From Mycobacterium sp. 155 (GTDB taxonomy: Bacteria; Actinomycetota; Actinomycetes; Mycobacteriales; Mycobacteriaceae): a stretch of DNA of 64,000 nt. The translations under genes were made by a program, and so were the position numbers. The DNA lies in NCBI RefSeq assembly GCF_000373905.1, contig NZ_KB892705.1:1565613-1629612 (forward strand). Reading direction: 5' to 3'. Under the pieces are notes generated by a model. The model was not told the origin of the DNA, searched no databases, and worked only from the letters and a program-made list of their open reading frames with translations. Below, piece by piece: positions 25,989-33,976 of the stretch (position 1 is its first letter; the number at the start of each line of letters is the position of its first letter).

Positions 25989-26573
25989 ATGGAAACCACT
26001 ACTGCCCCAAGCCTCTTGCCTCATCTGTGGAAGGCAAGTCTGGCGACCGGCGTCCTCGCAGTCATCTTGGGCATTCTCGTGTTTGTCCGCCCGGGCGCGG
26101 CGATCATCGTGACCGCGGCCTTCTTCGGCGCGTACCTCTTGGTGACTGGTATCTGGCAGGTCGTACTCGCCTTCAGCCTGCGTTCCACGGCCGGTAGCCG
26201 TGTGCTGCTGTTCATCACCGGTGCCGCGTCGCTCGTTCTGGCGGTGCTGTGTTTCGTAAACCTGGACAACTCGATTCAGCTGCTGGCCATCTGGATCGGT
26301 GTCGGCTTTATCTTCCGCGGTGTGGCCACGGCGATGTCGGCGATCGGTGATCGGTCTCTGCCCGGCCGTATTTGGGAGATCATCATCGGCATTCTCAGCG
26401 TCATCGCCGGCATCATCATGTTCGTCGCGCCGCTCAATGGCCTCGTCGCCCTCACTCAGGTCACCGGCATCATCCTGATCGTGCTCGGCGTGGCCGAGGT
26501 CATTTCCGCCTTCGGCATCCGCAGCGACGCCAAGAAACTGAGGGCCGCTTTCAGCCCGGAACCTCGCCAGTGA
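25989..26573 (+). CDS. HdeD-family (DUF308) membrane protein
   Basis: A 194-residue protein made of six hydrophobic helices arranged as three pairs, the DUF308 design: KASLATGVLAVILGILVFVRPGAAI, then TAAFFGAYLLVTGIWQVVLA, and later SVIAGIIMFVAPLNGLVALTQVTGIILIVLGVAEVISAFGI. In enteric bacteria the HdeD member belongs to the acid-resistance cluster; a role here is not shown. The ATG at 25989 was chosen over a TTG at 25968. The gene is divergent from the amino acid importer and ends 101 bp before cydA on the same strand. Confidence 0.8.
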   Translation: METTTAPSLLPHLWKASLATGVLAVILGILVFVRPGAAIIVTAAFFGAYLLVTGIWQVVLAFSLRSTAGSRVLLFITGAASLVLAVLCFVNLDNSIQLLAIWIGVGFIFRGVATAMSAIGDRSLPGRIWEIIIGILSVIAGIIMFVAPLNGLVALTQVTGIILIVLGVAEVISAFGIRSDAKKLRAAFSPEPRQ

Positions 26574-26623
26574 CGTAACACACTGTCCTGACCACGCCGG
26601 GACGCGGTCGTCGGAGGGCGATC

Positions 26624-26644
26624 GCTACTACACTTCGTAGTAGC
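26624..26644. promoter_or_regulatory. 21-bp palindrome upstream of cydA, BlaI-like operator
   Basis: GCTACTAC (26624-26631), spacer ACTTC, then GTAGTAGC (26637-26644): both arms match perfectly. The core TACTAC-N5-GTAGTA resembles operators of the BlaI/MecI/CopY repressor family. It ends 30 bp before the cydA ATG, overlapping the expected promoter or transcript start. The AGGG before the ATG supplies the ribosome site. The BlaI assignment is from memory of the family motif. Confidence 0.6.
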
Positions 26645-26674
26645 TCGCCCGAGCGACCTCGGAAGTAGGGTCAG

Positions 26675-28159
26675 ATGGATGCGTTGGATGTGTCTCGGTG
26701 GCAGTTCGGAATCACCACTGTCTACCACTTCATTTTTGTTCCGCTGACCATCGGGTTGGCACCGCTGATCGCCATCATGCAGACCGTATGGGTGATCACG
26801 GGGAACGACAGCTGGTACCGACTCACCCGATTCTTCGGCAAGCTCTTCCTGATCAACTTCGCGATCGGGGTGGCCACCGGAATCGTGCAGGAATTCCAAT
26901 TCGGCATGAACTGGAGCGAGTACTCACGATTCGTGGGCGACATCTTCGGCGCTCCACTGGCCATGGAGGGGTTGGCCGCGTTCTTCTTCGAATCCACGTT
27001 CATCGGCCTGTGGATCTTCGGCTGGACGCGACTGCCCCGCCTGGTGCACCTCGCCTGCATCTGGATCGTCGCCATCGCGGTGAACATGTCGGCGTTCTTC
27101 ATCATCTCGGCCAATTCGTTCATGCAGCATCCGGTCGGGGCCGTGTTCAACGCCGAAAAGGGGCGCGCCGAGCTGACCAGCATCGTCGCGCTGTTCACGA
27201 ACAACACTGCGATCGCCGCGTTTTCGCATGCTGTCGCCGGAGCATTCCTGACCGCCGGGGTGTTCGTAGCGTGTGTGTCGGCCTGGTGGATGGTGCGCTC
27301 ACACCGGGCGGGCGCCGCTGACCACAAGACCGCCGGAACGGCCGTCGATGATGCGGTGCACATGTACCGGCCCGCCACCATCCTCGGCTGCCTGGTCACA
27401 CTCGTCGCCGCCATCGGACTCTTCTTCACCGGCGATGCCCAGGGCAAGCTGATGTTCCAGCAACAGCCGATGAAGATGGCCTCTGCAGAATCGTTGTGTC
27501 ACAGCCAAACCGACCCGGATTTCTCGGTGCTCACCGTCGGGACCCACAACAACTGCGACAGCGTCGTGCACGCCATCGAGGTGCCTTTCGTCCTGCCGTT
27601 CCTGGCCGAGGGCAAGTTCACCGGCGTGCACCTGGACGGCGTGCAGGATCTGCAGCAGCAGTATGAGCAGAAGTTCGGGCCCGGTGACTACCGGCCCAAC
27701 CTGTTCGTCACCTATTGGTCGTTCCGCGCGATGATCGGATTCCTCGCAGCCCCCGGCCTTTTCGCACTTGTCGCGCTGTGGCTGACCCGCGGCGGCCGGA
27801 TTCCGAACCAGCGCTGGTTCTCCTGGTTCGCGCTGCTGACCATCCCGACACCGTTCCTGGCCAACAGCGCGGGCTGGGTGTTCACCGAGATGGGCCGCCA
27901 GCCCTGGGTCGTGGCGCCCAACCCAACCGGTGATCAGGATATTCGGCTGACCGTGGCCCAAGGCGTGTCACACAACTCGATGACCGTCGTGGTGCTGTCC
28001 CTGGTGACCTTCACGTTGCTCTACGCCGTGCTTGCGGTCATCTGGTTCTATCTGCTGCGCCGCTACATCGTCGCCGGGCCGCTGGAACACGACTCCGAAC
28101 CGGCGCCGCCGGTACCGCCGGGTGCCGACGACGTCGCGCCGTTGTCGTTCGCCTACTGA
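26675..28159 (+). CDS. cydA: Cytochrome bd quinol oxidase subunit I
   Basis: Heme-bearing subunit of the bd oxidase, which oxidises menaquinol and reduces oxygen at high affinity. The 494 residues show DVSRWQFGITTVYHFIFVPLTIG with the heme b595-region histidine at about 18, a second heme-ligand histidine in AAFSHAVAGAFL near residue 190, a Q-loop region of the short type, and the GRQPW signature (TEMGRQPWVV) near 405. The GRQPW site and lack of a long Q-loop insertion mark a short-Q-loop oxidase. It is the first gene of cydABDC and lies behind a strong palindrome. Confidence 0.95.
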   Translation: MDALDVSRWQFGITTVYHFIFVPLTIGLAPLIAIMQTVWVITGNDSWYRLTRFFGKLFLINFAIGVATGIVQEFQFGMNWSEYSRFVGDIFGAPLAMEGLAAFFFESTFIGLWIFGWTRLPRLVHLACIWIVAIAVNMSAFFIISANSFMQHPVGAVFNAEKGRAELTSIVALFTNNTAIAAFSHAVAGAFLTAGVFVACVSAWWMVRSHRAGAADHKTAGTAVDDAVHMYRPATILGCLVTLVAAIGLFFTGDAQGKLMFQQQPMKMASAESLCHSQTDPDFSVLTVGTHNNCDSVVHAIEVPFVLPFLAEGKFTGVHLDGVQDLQQQYEQKFGPGDYRPNLFVTYWSFRAMIGFLAAPGLFALVALWLTRGGRIPNQRWFSWFALLTIPTPFLANSAGWVFTEMGRQPWVVAPNPTGDQDIRLTVAQGVSHNSMTVVVLSLVTFTLLYAVLAVIWFYLLRRYIVAGPLEHDSEPAPPVPPGADDVAPLSFAY

Positions 28160-28188
28160 GCCCAACGCACGAGTCGAGGAGCGATTCG

Positions 28189-29349
28189 ATGGGATTACAA
28201 GAACTCTGGTTCATTCTGCTGGCCGTGCTGTTCCTCGGGTTCTTTGTGCTCGAGGGATTCGACTTCGGCGTCGGTATGCTGATGAGCTTCTTCGGCCGGG
28301 CTGCGGGCGCGAGGAGCACATCAGACACAGCGGACGCGAGGAGCAGATCAGACACTGCGGACGCGAGGAGCACATCAGATCCGGCGGACGCGAGGAGCAC
28401 ATCAAACCCCGCTCACGGCCGCACCGGAACCGACGCCGAACAGCACCGCCGTGCGGTACTCAACACGATCGGTCCGGTGTGGGACGGCAACGAGGTGTGG
28501 CTCATCACCGCGGGCGGTGCCATGTTCGCGGCGTTCCCCGAGATGTACGCCACTGTCTTCTCTGGTCTGTATCTGCCGCTGTTGGCGATCCTGTGCTCGA
28601 TGATCGTGCGCGTCGTCGCCATCGAATGGCGCGGCAAGATCGATGATCCCGGCTGGCGCCGATGGGCGGACATAGCGATCGGCATCGGGTCGTGGGTGCC
28701 CGCGATTTTGTGGGGCGTCGCGTTCGCCGGGCTCGTGCACGGCCTGCCCGTCGACGCAGACGGACAGATGCACGCCGGAATCACCGACGTCCTGAACCCG
28801 TACACCCTGTTGGGTGGGCTGGCCACCGGCGCATTGTTCGCCTTGCACGGTGCGGTGTTCGTGGCGCTGAAGTCGAGCGGAGCCGTTCGTACCGACGCTT
28901 TCGGTTTCGCCGCCAAACTGGCGATTCCGGCGACGGTACTGGTCGCCGGCTTCGGACTGTGGACCCAGCTGAGCCACGGAAAGAACTGGACCTGGCTCGT
29001 GCTGGGCGTCGCGGTGGTTGCGCAGCTGGCCGCCGTCATCCGGGTGTTCAGCCGCAGCGGCGAGGGTTGGGCGTTCATCTACACCACGATTGTCGTTGCC
29101 GCCGTGGTGGTTCTGCTGTTCGGCGCGCTATACCCGAACCTGGTGCCGTCCACGCTCGACCCGCACTGGAGCCTGACCATCTACAACGCCTCGTCGTCGC
29201 CGTACACGCTGAAGGTCATGACGTGGGCGGCGCTCGCGTTCGCACCGCTTGTGATGCTGTACCAGGCGTGGACGTATTGGGTGTTCCGCAAGCGGATCTC
29301 GGCTGATCGGATTCCCGAGCCAATCGGACTCTCCCGGCGGTCGGACTGA
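28189..29349 (+). CDS. cydB: Cytochrome bd quinol oxidase subunit II with repeat insertion
   Basis: Second subunit of the bd oxidase. It opens with LQELWFILLAVLFLGFFVLEGFDFGVGMLM (helix 1) and continues with RRAVLNTIGPVWDGNEVWLITAGGAMFAAFPEMYATVFSGLYLPL, the strongest CydB signature. Between them, residues 41-76 are four copies of a nine-residue unit (A-R-S-T/R-S-D/N-T/P-A-D/H) not expected in CydB. The 386 residues are therefore about 35 longer than usual. The insertion is in frame and hydrophilic and lies in the loop between helices 1 and 2, so the oxidase may still work. The ATG has GAGGAGC upstream; it is 29 bp after cydA. Confidence 0.92.
   Translation: MGLQELWFILLAVLFLGFFVLEGFDFGVGMLMSFFGRAAGARSTSDTADARSRSDTADARSTSDPADARSTSNPAHGRTGTDAEQHRRAVLNTIGPVWDGNEVWLITAGGAMFAAFPEMYATVFSGLYLPLLAILCSMIVRVVAIEWRGKIDDPGWRRWADIAIGIGSWVPAILWGVAFAGLVHGLPVDADGQMHAGITDVLNPYTLLGGLATGALFALHGAVFVALKSSGAVRTDAFGFAAKLAIPATVLVAGFGLWTQLSHGKNWTWLVLGVAVVAQLAAVIRVFSRSGEGWAFIYTTIVVAAVVVLLFGALYPNLVPSTLDPHWSLTIYNASSSPYTLKVMTWAALAFAPLVMLYQAWTYWVFRKRISADRIPEPIGLSRRSD
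28309..28416 (+). repeat. Four tandem 27-bp repeats inside cydB
   Basis: Units at 28309-28335, 28336-28362, 28363-28389 and 28390-28416 share GCGAGGAGCACATCAGA followed by a variable CAC/CTG/TCC-type tail and GCGGAC. The last unit is the most diverged. The period is a multiple of three, so the reading frame is kept. The unit has no counterpart in the neighbouring genes. Copy-number change by slippage is likely, making it a candidate VNTR locus. Confidence 0.9.
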
Positions 29350-29414
29350 ATCTCTGGCGCGCCCTCGGCATCCGCGGCGGTACGGGATCCGGCACGGCCC
29401 TGCGCCGCTACCTC

Positions 29415-30947
29415 GTGGCCGCGGTGGCGTGTGGTGTGGTGATCGCCGGCAGCACCATCGCGTCGGCGGTGGTGCTGGCGCACCTGGTCGCCGGAATTGT
29501 CGTCGCCCCGAACTCCGGTGCGCGGTGGGGCTCGTCGCTCGTCGCACTGGGCGTGGTCTGGACCGTCCGGACCGTCGCGCAATGGTTGCAGGGCAGGCTC
29601 TCGCAGCGCGGTGCCACCGCGGTCATCGGCGAATTGTCCAGCCAGGTCCTACGTTCGGTGACAGCGCAGTCACCACGGCAACTGACGGCCGACCGGGCCG
29701 CGGCCGCCGCGGTGGTGACGCGCGGCCTCGACGGCCTGCGACCGTATTTCAGTGGCTATCTGCCGGCCGTGGTGCTCGCCGCTGTCCTTACTCCGGCGGC
29801 TCTGGTGGTGATGGCATGCTACGACCTCCAGGCCGCGGCGATCGTGATGATCGCGCTCCCACTCATCCCCGTGTTCATGGTGTTGATCGGGCTGCTCACG
29901 GCGGAAAGGTCGGCGGCCGCGCTGAGCGCGTTGACCACCCTGCAGAGCCGGCTTCTGGATCTGGTGGCCGGAATCCCCACTCTGCGCGCCCTCGGCAGGG
30001 CCGGAGGATCGGTCCAACGCATCGCCGAACTGTCTGCCGCACATCGGCGTTCGACGATGGCGACACTGCGGATCTCGTTCCTGTCGGCATTGGTCTTGGA
30101 ACTTCTGGCCACGCTCGGGGTGGCTCTGGTGGCGGTCAGTGTCGGTCTACGGCTGGTATTCGGCGATATGACACTGGCAGCCGCCCTGACCGCGTTACTG
30201 CTCGCGCCCGAGGTCTTCTGGCCGCTGCGGCGGGTGGGTGCCGCATTCCATGCCGCGCAGGACGGTAAGACTGCCGCAGAGGCAGCCTTCGAGCTGTGTA
30301 CACCGGCCACCCGGCCGAACGGTAGCCGGATCCCGGCGACGGCAGCACCCACGATCGAGGTCGACGGACTCGACCGCACGATCGAACCGGGGCGCGTCAC
30401 CGTCCTGACCGGACCCAACGGCGCCGGGAAAAGCACGGTACTACAGGCGATTCTCGGCCTCACCGACACGCCGAGAGTGCTGGTGGACGGCATCGCGGCC
30501 ACCGAACTCGATCTGAGCGCCTGGTGGCGGCAGATCGCGTGGCTGCCGCACCGCGCGGTGCTGATCCCCGGCACGGTTCGCGCCAACCTGGAGTTGCTCG
30601 GCCCGCTCCCGGACCTCGAGGGTGCCTGCCGTGCAGCAGGATTCGACGAGGTCTACGACAACCTGCCAGACGGGTTGGACACAGTCGTCGGCCGCGACGG
30701 GGTCGGCCTGTCCCTAGGGCAGCGGCAACGGCTCGGGCTGGCCCGCGTGCTCGGATCCCCGGCCCCGGTACTGCTACTGGACGAGCCCACCGCGCATCTC
30801 GACGCCGAGCTCGAGGCCCGGGTCCTGGCCACGATCGCGGCCAGGGCCCGGACCGGCGCAACGGTGGTCGTGGTCGGACACCGAGATCCGGTTCTGGCCA
30901 TCGGCGATATCGTTCTCACGGTGAGTGATTCACGTGTTCGGTCCTGA
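29415..30947 (+). CDS. cydD: Thiol exporter ABC subunit CydD
   Basis: First half of the heterodimeric CydDC ABC exporter, which moves reduced thiols or controls periplasmic redox state for bd oxidase assembly. The 510 residues have about six helices up to residue 280 and an ATPase domain from 320: Walker A VLTGPNGAGKSTVL, signature LSLGQRQRLGLARVL, Walker B VLLLDEPTAHLD and VVVGHRDPV. The first standard start in frame is GTG 29415, inside what should be helix 1. The frame is open back to 29307 and contains a CTG at 29346 that overlaps the cydB TGA, so about 20 real residues may be missing from this start. Confidence 0.85.
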   Translation: MAAVACGVVIAGSTIASAVVLAHLVAGIVVAPNSGARWGSSLVALGVVWTVRTVAQWLQGRLSQRGATAVIGELSSQVLRSVTAQSPRQLTADRAAAAAVVTRGLDGLRPYFSGYLPAVVLAAVLTPAALVVMACYDLQAAAIVMIALPLIPVFMVLIGLLTAERSAAALSALTTLQSRLLDLVAGIPTLRALGRAGGSVQRIAELSAAHRRSTMATLRISFLSALVLELLATLGVALVAVSVGLRLVFGDMTLAAALTALLLAPEVFWPLRRVGAAFHAAQDGKTAAEAAFELCTPATRPNGSRIPATAAPTIEVDGLDRTIEPGRVTVLTGPNGAGKSTVLQAILGLTDTPRVLVDGIAATELDLSAWWRQIAWLPHRAVLIPGTVRANLELLGPLPDLEGACRAAGFDEVYDNLPDGLDTVVGRDGVGLSLGQRQRLGLARVLGSPAPVLLLDEPTAHLDAELEARVLATIAARARTGATVVVVGHRDPVLAIGDIVLTVSDSRVRS

Positions 30948-32466
30948 CCCGCTGCTGCGGTATTCCGTGCGACTGCTCCGTCCCCGGGTCGGACGGCTGG
31001 CGCTGGCAAGCATGCTCGGTGTCCTTTCCCTCGGCAGCGCGCTGGCGTTGGCCGGGATCTCAGCCTGGCTCATCACGCGGGCCTGGCAGATGCCCCCCGT
31101 GCTCGACTTGTCGGTGGCCGTCGTCGCAGTCCGCGCTCTGGGTATTTCCCGGGGGCTGCTCGGCTATTGTCAGCGACTGGCATCACACGACACTGCACTG
31201 CGGGCGGCGGCCAGCGCCCGCACCGGGCTGTACCGCCAACTTGCGGACGCCGCCGCAGATGACGTGATGCGCATGCCCAGTGGTGAACTGGTGGCCCGAA
31301 TCGGTGGATCGGTCGACGATCTGGCCGAGGTACTGGTACGCGCACTGCTGCCGATCGTGGTGGCCGTGGTGCTGTCGGGTGCCGCGGTCGGCGTCATCGC
31401 GGTGATTTCCCCTTCCGCAGCAGCGGTGCTCGCCGTCTGCCTGCTGATCGCGGGTGCAGTTGCTCCGGCTGTGGCGGCCCGCTCCGCAGCCACGGCCGAA
31501 GCTGTTGCCGCACAACATCGCTCCCAGCGGGACACGGCAACGATGTTGGCTCTCGAATATGCCCCGGAGCTACGGGTCAGCGGACGCCTGGACGCAGTGA
31601 TCGCCGAGTCCGAACGGCAGCACCACTCGTTGGGCCGCGCCGTCGACCGGGCCGCGGCCCCCGCCGCCGTGGCCGCTGCCATGCCCAGTGCCGCGATCGG
31701 TGTGAGCGTGCTGGGCGCTGTGATCGCAGCAATCGCGTTGGCACCGACAGTCGCGCCGACCACCTTGGCGATCCTGATGCTGCTGCCGCTCTCGGCATTC
31801 GAGGCGACCACCGCACTTCCGGAAGCCGCCTTGCAGCTGAGTCGGTCGAGGATCGCTGCACACCGGTTGCGGGAACTGACCGAGCCCGGGGAGAACACTC
31901 GGCGACGTCCCCCCGCCCGATCGGTGAATCTGGAACCGGGGGCGCGGCTGGCGGTCATCGGCCCGAGCGGTTCGGGCAAGACGACGCTGTTGATGGCGAT
32001 CGCCGACCGCTACTCCGAGAAGCCGCAACGCGCAGCATTTTTCGCAGAGGACGCGCACCTGTTCGACACCACGGTGCGCGACAACCTGCTGGTGGCCCGG
32101 GGTGACGCCACTGACGACGAACTGCTGGCAGCTCTGTACCGCGTGGGTCTCGGAACATGGTTCGCGGCGCTTCCCGACGGGCTGTCCAGCGTCCTCGCGG
32201 GCGGAGCCGCTGCGGTGTCAGCCGGCCAGCGCAGGCGGTTGCTACTGGCCCGCGCGCTGATCTCCAGTTTCCCGATGGTGCTGCTCGACGAACCGACCGA
32301 GAATCTCGACGCGGCCGACGCCGAGCGCATCCTGACAGAACTGCTCGTCCCGGACGGCCTGTTTCCCGCGGACCGGACCGTCGTTGTGGCCACGCATCAT
32401 CTGCCGGCCGATGTCGATTGCCCGACCATCCGCTGTCCCGAACTGCAGTACCTGCCCGGCGGGTAG
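30925..32466 (+). CDS. cydC: Thiol exporter ABC subunit CydC
   Basis: Second half of CydDC. The 513 residues hold six hydrophobic helices (residues 20-290) and the ATPase domain with Walker A VIGPSGSGKTTLLMAIAD, signature VSAGQRRRLLLARALI, Walker B MVLLDEPTENLDAADAERI and VVVATHHLP. The GTG at 30925 lies 23 nt inside cydD; a second GTG at 30934 is an equally likely start. The ATPase domain is short, with little between Walker A and the Q-loop (EKPQRAAFFAEDAHLFDTTVRDNLL), a common feature of actinobacterial CydC. It ends 10 bp before a small membrane-protein gene. Confidence 0.92.
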   Translation: MIHVFGPDPLLRYSVRLLRPRVGRLALASMLGVLSLGSALALAGISAWLITRAWQMPPVLDLSVAVVAVRALGISRGLLGYCQRLASHDTALRAAASARTGLYRQLADAAADDVMRMPSGELVARIGGSVDDLAEVLVRALLPIVVAVVLSGAAVGVIAVISPSAAAVLAVCLLIAGAVAPAVAARSAATAEAVAAQHRSQRDTATMLALEYAPELRVSGRLDAVIAESERQHHSLGRAVDRAAAPAAVAAAMPSAAIGVSVLGAVIAAIALAPTVAPTTLAILMLLPLSAFEATTALPEAALQLSRSRIAAHRLRELTEPGENTRRRPPARSVNLEPGARLAVIGPSGSGKTTLLMAIADRYSEKPQRAAFFAEDAHLFDTTVRDNLLVARGDATDDELLAALYRVGLGTWFAALPDGLSSVLAGGAAAVSAGQRRRLLLARALISSFPMVLLDEPTENLDAADAERILTELLVPDGLFPADRTVVVATHHLPADVDCPTIRCPELQYLPGG

Positions 32467-32476
32467 CCTCACTCTC

Positions 32477-33085
32477 ATGACCGATGCGCGCGACGGTGCC
32501 AACGAGTCGGACAAGCCCGTCGCACCGGGCGCACCACCGGCGCCACGGATACCGTACGGGCCTTACCCGGGCCCCTACCCACCCCCGTACGGCGCCTATC
32601 AACCTCCGCCGCCCTACGGGGGTGGCTATCCTCCGCCGTCGTACGGCGGCTATCCCGCGCCGCCCCCGGTTCAGGTTCCACACGGACTGGTCGGTCCCCG
32701 CAACGGTCTGGGTATCGCCGCACTGGTGACGGCCATCGTCGGGCTGGTACTGGTGTGGTCGGTCGTCGGGGGTATCGCGCTCGGACTTGCCGCGATAGTC
32801 ATTGGATTCGCGGCGCGGGGTAGGTGCAAACGCGGTGAGGCCGACAACATGGGCATCGCCACCAGTGGCATCGTGCTCGGAGTCATCGCCGTGCTGGTCT
32901 CGATGGTCTTCATCTGGATCTGGATCAGCGTGGGACAGCGCTGGTACGACGAATTCGGCGGCCACGAATACATGGACTGCATGCGGCGGGCCGGCAGCGA
33001 TCGCGCCGCTCAGCAACAGTGCGAGGACGCCTTCCGCGACCGGCTAGAAACCGGCCTCGGCGTCACCCCGAATTCGACGCGCTAG
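32477..33085 (+). CDS. Pro/Tyr/Gly-rich DUF4190-type membrane protein
   Basis: A 202-residue protein. Residues 1-70 are a flexible N-terminal region rich in Pro, Tyr and Gly (RIPYGPYPGPYPPPYGAY, PPSYGGYPAPPPVQ), followed by NGLGIAALVTAIVGLVLVW, a DUF4190-like helix pair, and a third helix (SGIVLGVIAVLVSMVFIWIWI). The C-terminal 40 residues contain two cysteines (MDCMRRAG, QQQCEDAF) that may pair outside the membrane. The ATG at 32477 fits; an earlier start at 32384 lies in cydC. It follows cydC by 10 bp on the same strand and probably rides on the same transcript. Function unknown. Confidence 0.7.
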   Translation: MTDARDGANESDKPVAPGAPPAPRIPYGPYPGPYPPPYGAYQPPPPYGGGYPPPSYGGYPAPPPVQVPHGLVGPRNGLGIAALVTAIVGLVLVWSVVGGIALGLAAIVIGFAARGRCKRGEADNMGIATSGIVLGVIAVLVSMVFIWIWISVGQRWYDEFGGHEYMDCMRRAGSDRAAQQQCEDAFRDRLETGLGVTPNSTR

Positions 33086-33092
33086 AGCCGCG

Positions 33093-33959
33093 TCACTTCG
33101 ACGCCGGGAAGTATTTGACGATGCCTTCCTGCACGACGGTCGCCAACAGCTGTCCCGACTCGTCGAAGAAATGACCAGTACCCAGGCCACGGGACTCGGC
33201 GGCCACCGGCGAGGTAGTGGAATACAGCACCCATTGGTCGAACCTGATGGGACGGTGAAACCACACCGAGTGGTTCATCGTCACCGCGAAGATGCGGTCG
33301 AAGCCCCACGACAGCCCGTGCGTGGTGATGATCGAGTCGAGCACAGTGGTATCCGACGAGTACACCAGGGCCGCCGCGTGCAGTACCGGGTCGTCAGGCA
33401 TGGTGCCCTCGGCCTTGAGCCACACCCGGTTGTGTGCGAGCCGCTCCCCTTTATCCCGCATCACCCACGCCGGATCGTTGGTGTAGCGCCACTCGATCGG
33501 CCGCAACGCGTTGACGAACAGCGGCACGGTCTCCTCGTAACCCCGCAGCAGCTCGTCGATCTTCGGCAAGGTGTCGGGGTGCGCAACATCAGGTGCGGCC
33601 ACGCTGTGTTCTAGGCCGCGCCCGGCATTCATGTAGGAGAGCATCACCGTCGTCAGCAGTTGACCGCCCTGCATGACATCCACCCGGCGATTGGCGAAAC
33701 GCTTCTCGTCGCGCAGTCGCACGACGTGGAACTCGAGATCCTTCTCGGGGTCACCGCCGGCGATGAAGTGGGCGTTGAGTGCACTTGGCTGTTGCTTGTG
33801 CTCGAGCGACCGTCCGCCGGCGACGAACGCCTGCGCGATCATCTGGCCGCCGAACGTCCGCACCGGGTTCTTACTCGGATGCGTCCCGACGAAAAGGTTG
33901 TCGTCGGCGCGCTTGAGGTCGAGAACCGCCAGCAGCTCCTCGAAATCCGAGTGCGACAC
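33093..33959 (-). CDS. tesB: Acyl-CoA thioesterase II, TesB type
   Basis: Hydrolyses fatty acyl-CoA to free acid and CoA. The 288 residues form the double hotdog: GTHPSKNPVRTFGGQMIAQAFVAGGR in the first half, and ALVYSSDTTVLDSIITTHGLSW plus MNHSVWFHRPIRFDQWVLYST in the second. The catalytic trio of the E. coli enzyme (Asp, Thr, Gln) corresponds to the SSDTT and ATVVQEGIV positions. It converges on the cyd region (8 bp between stops) and follows pyk by 17 bp, apparently in one operon. It corresponds to M. tuberculosis TesB1 (Rv1618). Confidence 0.9.
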   Translation of the reverse strand: MSHSDFEELLAVLDLKRADDNLFVGTHPSKNPVRTFGGQMIAQAFVAGGRSLEHKQQPSALNAHFIAGGDPEKDLEFHVVRLRDEKRFANRRVDVMQGGQLLTTVMLSYMNAGRGLEHSVAAPDVAHPDTLPKIDELLRGYEETVPLFVNALRPIEWRYTNDPAWVMRDKGERLAHNRVWLKAEGTMPDDPVLHAAALVYSSDTTVLDSIITTHGLSWGFDRIFAVTMNHSVWFHRPIRFDQWVLYSTTSPVAAESRGLGTGHFFDESGQLLATVVQEGIVKYFPASK

Positions 33960-33976
33960 TGCGCCGCTTTCCTCGC

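Noticed and set aside
28032..28646. Alternative frame through the cydB repeats (GREEHIR units)
   Set aside because: The frame conflicts with CydB motifs on both sides; it is a by-product of the tandem repeat.
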